From Candidatus Acidiferrales bacterium (GTDB taxonomy: Bacteria > Acidobacteriota > Terriglobia > Acidoferrales > UBA7541), in contig JASHYE010000149.1 in the NCBI GenBank assembly GCA_030043155.1, forward strand, positions 1 to 9,441: DNA of 9,441 nt, written 5' to 3'. The notes below the pieces were generated by a model. The model was given only the letters and a program-made list of their open reading frames with translations, was not told the origin of the DNA and made no database searches. This document shows, in pieces, positions 7,270-9,441 of the stretch; position 1 is the stretch's first letter; each line of letters starts with the position of its first letter. The position numbers and the translations under genes are program-made.

Positions 7270-7653
7270 TTACTTGCCGGCCTTCTTTTCCGCGCGGTAC
7301 TCCGCGGCGACTTCCGCGACCCCTTTGGGACGATACGCCAGCGCCGCCTGCGCCATCTTCAATGCCGTTGCGAATGAGACAAATCGTGTCGGCACATAAG
7401 TCGCCTCGGAACCCTGCTCATAAATGTAGGTGTAATGCTCTGGCATCTGACTCGTCACTGGCATAGAGGAGAAGCTCACGCCAAATCCGCTGCTTCCGAA
7501 AACCGAAGTTCCATACCCACCGCCGCCACCACCGGTAGCCGTGGAGTTCAGCTGCCGCCCAGCAGCCGCCCCGCCGCCACCCCCCGCTCGCGCCTGCGCA
7601 TGCGCAGGAATTGCCAGAAAGAAAAGCGTAGCTGCAATCAGCGTGATTTTCAT
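7270..7653 (-). CDS. Small secreted glycine-rich protein, function unknown
   Basis: A 127-residue protein that I cannot assign to a named family. Residues 1-19 form a clear signal peptide (MKITLIAATLFFLAIPAHA, cleavage before Q20). Residues 22-60 are low-complexity and rich in Gly, Ala and Ser (two runs of five or six Gly). The C-terminal half looks folded: YTYIYEQGSEATYVPTRFVS (75-94), then a helical segment ATALKMAQAALAYRPKGVAE and EVAAEYRAEKKAGK. ATG 7653 is chosen over an upstream ATG at 7731 because it opens directly with the signal peptide and has AAGGA 9 bases upstream. Its ATG overlaps the TGA of the PilZ gene (ATGA), so the two are probably translationally coupled. The product should be extracytoplasmic; a link to PilZ-controlled surface behaviour is only suggested by context. 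Confidence 0.8.
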   Translation of the reverse strand: MKITLIAATLFFLAIPAHAQARAGGGGGAAAGRQLNSTATGGGGGGYGTSVFGSSGFGVSFSSMPVTSQMPEHYTYIYEQGSEATYVPTRFVSFATALKMAQAALAYRPKGVAEVAAEYRAEKKAGK

Positions 7654-8054
7654 TCGATGGGTCCTTGTTTCCGAATTGAATTCTGGTGATACACAAAGGA
7701 ACTGCGAAGAAGCGCCACAGCAACTCCCCATGACCCCTCACCCAGCGCATCCACGCGAACCACGCGCGCGCATTCCGCATCTGCGTGCGTTTGCGAATGT
7801 CCCGCCGGACACGCCACGTACAAGTTCATATCCTCCCGGAAACCAGCGCGCTGCGAAACGAAATAGAACCCGTTCCGCGATACGTTTTTCGCTTTCAATA
7901 ATTCCTCGGAAAGCCCCGGCGTTTCATAATAGGGACGCACACGCGCTGTCACTTCCACCTGCACTCGTCGTGCGCTCCGCCGCTCGCCCCCAGGCGCAGG
8001 AATTCGCCGCACCTCTGCGACTTTGTTTGCCTCGGTTGCGAACCGCTGGGTCAC
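7650..8054 (-). CDS. PilZ domain protein, probable c-di-GMP receptor
   Basis: A 134-residue protein, if read from GTG 8054. It has both PilZ ligand motifs: R-x-x-x-R within GERRSARR (23-30) and N-x-S-x-x-G as NVSRNGFYF (57-65). After these come the barrel strands LYVACPAGHS, CARVVRVDALGEGSWGVAVAL. Both motifs being intact implies c-di-GMP binding. I prefer GTG 8054 because GGAG stands 7 bases before it; the ATG at 8138 would add 28 Arg-rich residues unlike a PilZ N-terminus and has no ribosome site. The gene ends in an ATGA overlap with the secreted Gly-rich protein gene, so it heads a two-gene unit. Targets of stand-alone PilZ proteins vary (motility, exopolysaccharide, secretion); nothing here decides between them. 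Confidence 0.87.
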   Translation of the reverse strand: MTQRFATEANKVAEVRRIPAPGGERRSARRVQVEVTARVRPYYETPGLSEELLKAKNVSRNGFYFVSQRAGFREDMNLYVACPAGHSQTHADAECARVVRVDALGEGSWGVAVALLRSSFVYHQNSIRKQGPIE

Positions 8055-8119
8055 TCGTCTTCTCCAAATTCTGCGGCGGCGGAGGAATTGGGAGAGGCTA
8101 GTTACTAAGGCTAACCGCC

Positions 8120-8141
8120 GCCTCTGAGGCAATTGCAATTG
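8120..8141. promoter_or_regulatory. Adjacent palindromes upstream of the PilZ gene
   Basis: GCCTC-T-GAGGC (8120-8130) abuts the perfect 12-base palindrome CAATTGCAATTG (8130-8141). They lie in the 225-base divergent region between pilZ (-) and the acetyltransferase gene (+), about 65-90 bases upstream of the PilZ start. They could be protein-binding sites. I found no strong hexamer pair for either gene in this region. Confidence 0.3.
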
Positions 8142-8279
8142 GCACGCCAGCCGTATGTTGTAGAAAAGTAAGGACTATCTGATTCGGGGATTTCGCGAAC
8201 CGAGCCAAAGCATTCCCTCAAACTGCAAAAATTTGCTAATCTCCAACCAATCTGATAACTGAACTCTGGAGTGACAAAA

Positions 8280-8732
8280 ATGGGCAACGACCTAACTCTG
8301 CGGAACCTGACTCCGGAAGATCACCATCTGTGGCTTCCGCTCTGGCGGGGCTATCAGCAATTCTATCAAGCGGAAATTCCAGAGGAAACCACACGCACTA
8401 CCTGGGCGCGAATCCTCGATCCGCGCGAGCCCGTCCTGGGAGCCATGGCATTCGCAGGAGACCGCGCCGTCGGCATGGTCCACTGGCTCTACCATCGCTC
8501 CTGCTGGAGCGTCGGCAACAACTGCTATTTGCAGGATCTCTTCGTTATTCCGGACCATCGCGGCAGCGGCATTGGACGGCAGCTAATCGAGCACGTTTTC
8601 GCAGCCGCGCGTAACGTGGGCTGCGCGAAAGTTTATTGGCTCACTCACGAAACAAACGCCAAGGCCATGCTGCTCTACGACCGCATCGCCCAGCGCACTG
8701 GCTTCATTCATTACGAAAAGATGCTGACGTAA
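8280..8732 (+). CDS. GNAT family N-acetyltransferase
   Basis: A 150-residue single-domain GNAT enzyme that should transfer an acetyl group from acetyl-CoA to an amine. Motif A, which binds the pyrophosphate of CoA, is clear: LQDLFVIPDHRGSGIGRQLI with R-G-S-G-I-G. The C-terminal part VYWLTHETNAKAMLLYDRIA, then TGFIHYEKML, is typical of motif B and the last strands, with the conserved N-x-x-A-x-x-L-Y pattern. The N-terminal RNLTPEDHHLWLPLWRGYQQ and the following FY are as in HPA2-like members. I take ATG 8280 as the start since GGAG lies 8 bases before it; the in-frame GTG at 8271 overlaps that site. The substrate cannot be told from sequence. It is convergent with osmC, 30 bases away. Confidence 0.92.
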   Translation: MGNDLTLRNLTPEDHHLWLPLWRGYQQFYQAEIPEETTRTTWARILDPREPVLGAMAFAGDRAVGMVHWLYHRSCWSVGNNCYLQDLFVIPDHRGSGIGRQLIEHVFAAARNVGCAKVYWLTHETNAKAMLLYDRIAQRTGFIHYEKMLT

Positions 8733-8746
8733 TGCGCGCCGGCGCA
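8733..8746. terminator. Weak hairpin between convergent genes
   Basis: TGCGC (8733-8737) and GCGCA (8742-8746) flank a 4-base loop immediately after the acetyltransferase stop codon, inside the 30-base convergent gap. There is no U-run on either side, so it is at best a weak bidirectional terminator. Confidence 0.25.
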
Positions 8747-8762
8747 GCCATATTCTTGGGCT

Positions 8763-9209
8763 CTAAGAAGCGCCAGTTGCGCGCTGGCCCTCGAGTTTCG
8801 CGTTCAGGGTGATTTCGGCCTTCAGCAGCTTCGAAACGGGGCACCCTGCCTTTGCTGCCTCCGTAGCTTTTTCGAATGCCGCCTTGTCGGCGTTCGGAAT
8901 GCGCGCCGTCAAATCCAGGTGAATTTTTGTGATCGCAAATCCATCGCCCTGTTTTTCAAGCGTCACCGCGGCTGTGGTCTCCAGACTCTCGGCCGTGATT
9001 CCCGCATTTCCGAGTTGCGCCGAAAGCGCCATCGTAAAGCATCCCGCGTGCGCGGCGGCAATCAGCTCTTCAGGATTCGTTCCGCGTTCATTTTCAAAGC
9101 GCGTCTTGAAGGAATAGGGCACCTTCGACAAAACGCCGCTTTCCGTCGAAATTGTTCCTTTTCCTTCTTTCAGTGAACCGTTCCAAACTGCTGTCGCTTT
9201 TCGTGCCAT
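8763..9209 (-). CDS. osmC: OsmC family peroxiredoxin
   Basis: A 148-residue thiol peroxidase of the OsmC subgroup. It reduces organic hydroperoxides with two cysteines: the peroxidatic C57 in [13 protein letters not shown] and resolving C123 in [10 protein letters not shown]. Arg37 in KTRFEN and Glu48 in TNPEELI (44-50) complete the usual active site. The wording [15 protein letters not shown] and GCPVSKLL is nearer OsmC than Ohr. ATG 9209 is preferred because GGAGG lies 5 bases upstream and the protein then opens with the family-typical [18 protein letters not shown]; an upstream in-frame ATG at 9329 would add 40 unrelated residues. In many bacteria osmC or ohr genes are controlled by a nearby thiol-sensing regulator. 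Here the upstream region has several dyads and a divergent gene, which fits such control. Confidence 0.94.
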   Translation of the reverse strand: MARKATAVWNGSLKEGKGTISTESGVLSKVPYSFKTRFENERGTNPEELIAAAHAGCFTMALSAQLGNAGITAESLETTAAVTLEKQGDGFAITKIHLDLTARIPNADKAAFEKATEAAKAGCPVSKLLKAEITLNAKLEGQRATGAS

Positions 9210-9250
9210 GCCAGCCTCCGTGGAGTGAATTGAATCGCGTGGGCACAGAC

Positions 9251-9280
9251 AGTGTACGGCGTTGCGCCAATCGCCTGCAA
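9251..9280 (-). promoter_or_regulatory. Candidate osmC promoter
   Basis: On the minus strand TTGCAG (9275-9280) and TACACT (9251-9256; 4 of 6) stand 18 bases apart, placing the start near 9244 and leaving a leader of about 35 bases. A small dyad GGCG-TTG-CGCC (9258-9268) lies in the spacer. The hexamers are only moderate, so this is a candidate. Confidence 0.4.
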
Positions 9281-9292
9281 ATGGAGTTGCAG
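9275..9292. promoter_or_regulatory. Dyad CTGCAA-N6-TTGCAG over the osmC -35
   Basis: A perfect 6-base inverted repeat with a 6-base spacer (arms 9275-9280 and 9287-9292). The left arm is the candidate osmC -35 read on the minus strand. Its arm spacing equals that of the dyad at 9349-9368, though the half-site sequence differs. Confidence 0.4.
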
Positions 9293-9330
9293 TTGAGTCG
9301 GCCTGCGCGGCAAATATAAATGCGGCCAAT

Positions 9331-9350
9331 ATATTTGTATTGACAAATAT
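9331..9350. promoter_or_regulatory. Dyad ATATTTGT-N4-ACAAATAT over the -35 of the divergent gene
   Basis: Perfect 8-base arms (9331-9338 and 9343-9350) with a 4-base centre. It contains part of the -35 hexamer TTGACA (9340-9345). It overlaps the next dyad by two bases; the centres are 18 bases apart. Confidence 0.55.
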
Positions 9351-9368
9351 TGTACACGCAAGTACAAT
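9340..9368 (+). promoter_or_regulatory. Strong sigma70-type promoter of the divergent gene
   Basis: A perfect TTGACA (9340-9345) is followed after 17 bases by TACAAT (9363-9368; 5 of 6). This is the best hexamer pair in the window. The expected start point, about 7 bases after the -10, falls on the A of ATG 9375, so the message may have no leader. Confidence 0.75.
9349..9368. promoter_or_regulatory. Operator-like dyad ATTGTAC-N6-GTACAAT over the -10
   Basis: Perfect 7-base arms (9349-9355 and 9362-9368) with a 6-base centre. The right arm contains the whole -10 hexamer, so a bound dimer would block RNA polymerase. The size and symmetry suit a winged-helix dimer of MarR, HxlR or similar type; which one cannot be told. 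Confidence 0.6.
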
Positions 9369-9374
9369 GGTTGT

Positions 9375-9441
9375 ATGGGTGCGTCACGGTCCCGTACGGA
9401 TTTCGATTCACTCTTTCCAGGGCGAGTTCTGTTCGGTCGCG
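9375..9441 (+). CDS. Start of an unidentified gene, possible regulator (partial)
   Basis: An ATG at 9375 opens a frame of 22 codons that stays open to the window end: MGASRSRTDFDSLFPGRVLF, then GR. This is too short to identify the family. There is no Shine-Dalgarno, but the start codon sits where transcription from the strong promoter should begin, as in leaderless genes. Being divergent from osmC and lying behind an operator-like dyad suggests an autoregulated repressor, which is inference from context alone. It could also be any small stress gene. Alternatively the real start lies beyond the window. Confidence 0.45.
   Translation, partial: MGASRSRTDFDSLFPGRVLFGR

Noticed and set aside
7541..8101. 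Plus-strand ORF of 186 codons opposite pilZ
   Set aside because: It is antisense to the PilZ gene and the Gly-rich protein gene; the product is Arg/Pro/Ala-rich and without a domain.
1..9441. Mobile element, CRISPR, toxin-antitoxin or defence system
   Set aside because: I looked for transposase or integrase motifs, regular repeat-spacer arrays and small paired ORFs and found none; gene order and codon use look uniform across the window.

Overview
The window looks like a chromosomal housekeeping region of a free-living, moderately GC-rich bacterium. The style of the proteins fits Acidobacteriota (Terriglobia-like): a secreted sedolisin peptidase, an HISRQELK-type membrane TPR protein, a PilZ protein beside a small Gly-rich secreted protein, and a LemA/DUF2207 pair. 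That assignment is inference, because there is no rRNA or other marker gene. I see no tRNA, rRNA, CRISPR array, insertion sequence or phage gene.

Layout. At the left edge a minus-strand pair encodes LemA (887-1456) and a DUF2207 membrane protein (872 to the edge, incomplete). Divergent from it is a ComM/YifB-type AAA+ ATPase (1743-3284, +), followed by an RsbW-like anti-sigma kinase (3408-3866, +). A convergent minus-strand gene (4180-5628) encodes a secreted S53 (sedolisin) peptidase. It has a good sigma70-type promoter, a strong Shine-Dalgarno and a textbook intrinsic terminator. Divergent from it is a cold-shock protein that most likely starts at TTG 6058 behind its own promoter. A membrane-anchored TPR protein (6393-7121, +) follows. 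Convergent to that is a minus-strand two-gene unit: a PilZ protein (7650-8054) overlapping by ATGA with a small secreted Gly-rich protein (7270-7653). The right end has a GNAT acetyltransferase (8280-8732, +), an OsmC-type peroxidase (8763-9209, -), and the first codons of a divergent gene (9375 to the edge, +).

Function. The genes form short units rather than one pathway. Shared themes are envelope and secretion (LemA/DUF2207, sedolisin, TPR protein, Gly-rich protein), signalling (RsbW-like kinase, PilZ), and stress (Csp, OsmC). Many of the longest alternative-frame ORFs are antisense shadows of these genes.

The most interesting part is 9210-9441. Three perfect dyads lie over the control region between osmC and a divergent gene, and that gene seems to be transcribed from its own start codon (leaderless). 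This looks like a regulator-operator arrangement controlling a peroxide-stress gene, but the regulator's identity lies beyond the window. No clearly new multi-gene system is visible; the rest of the window is mostly ordinary.
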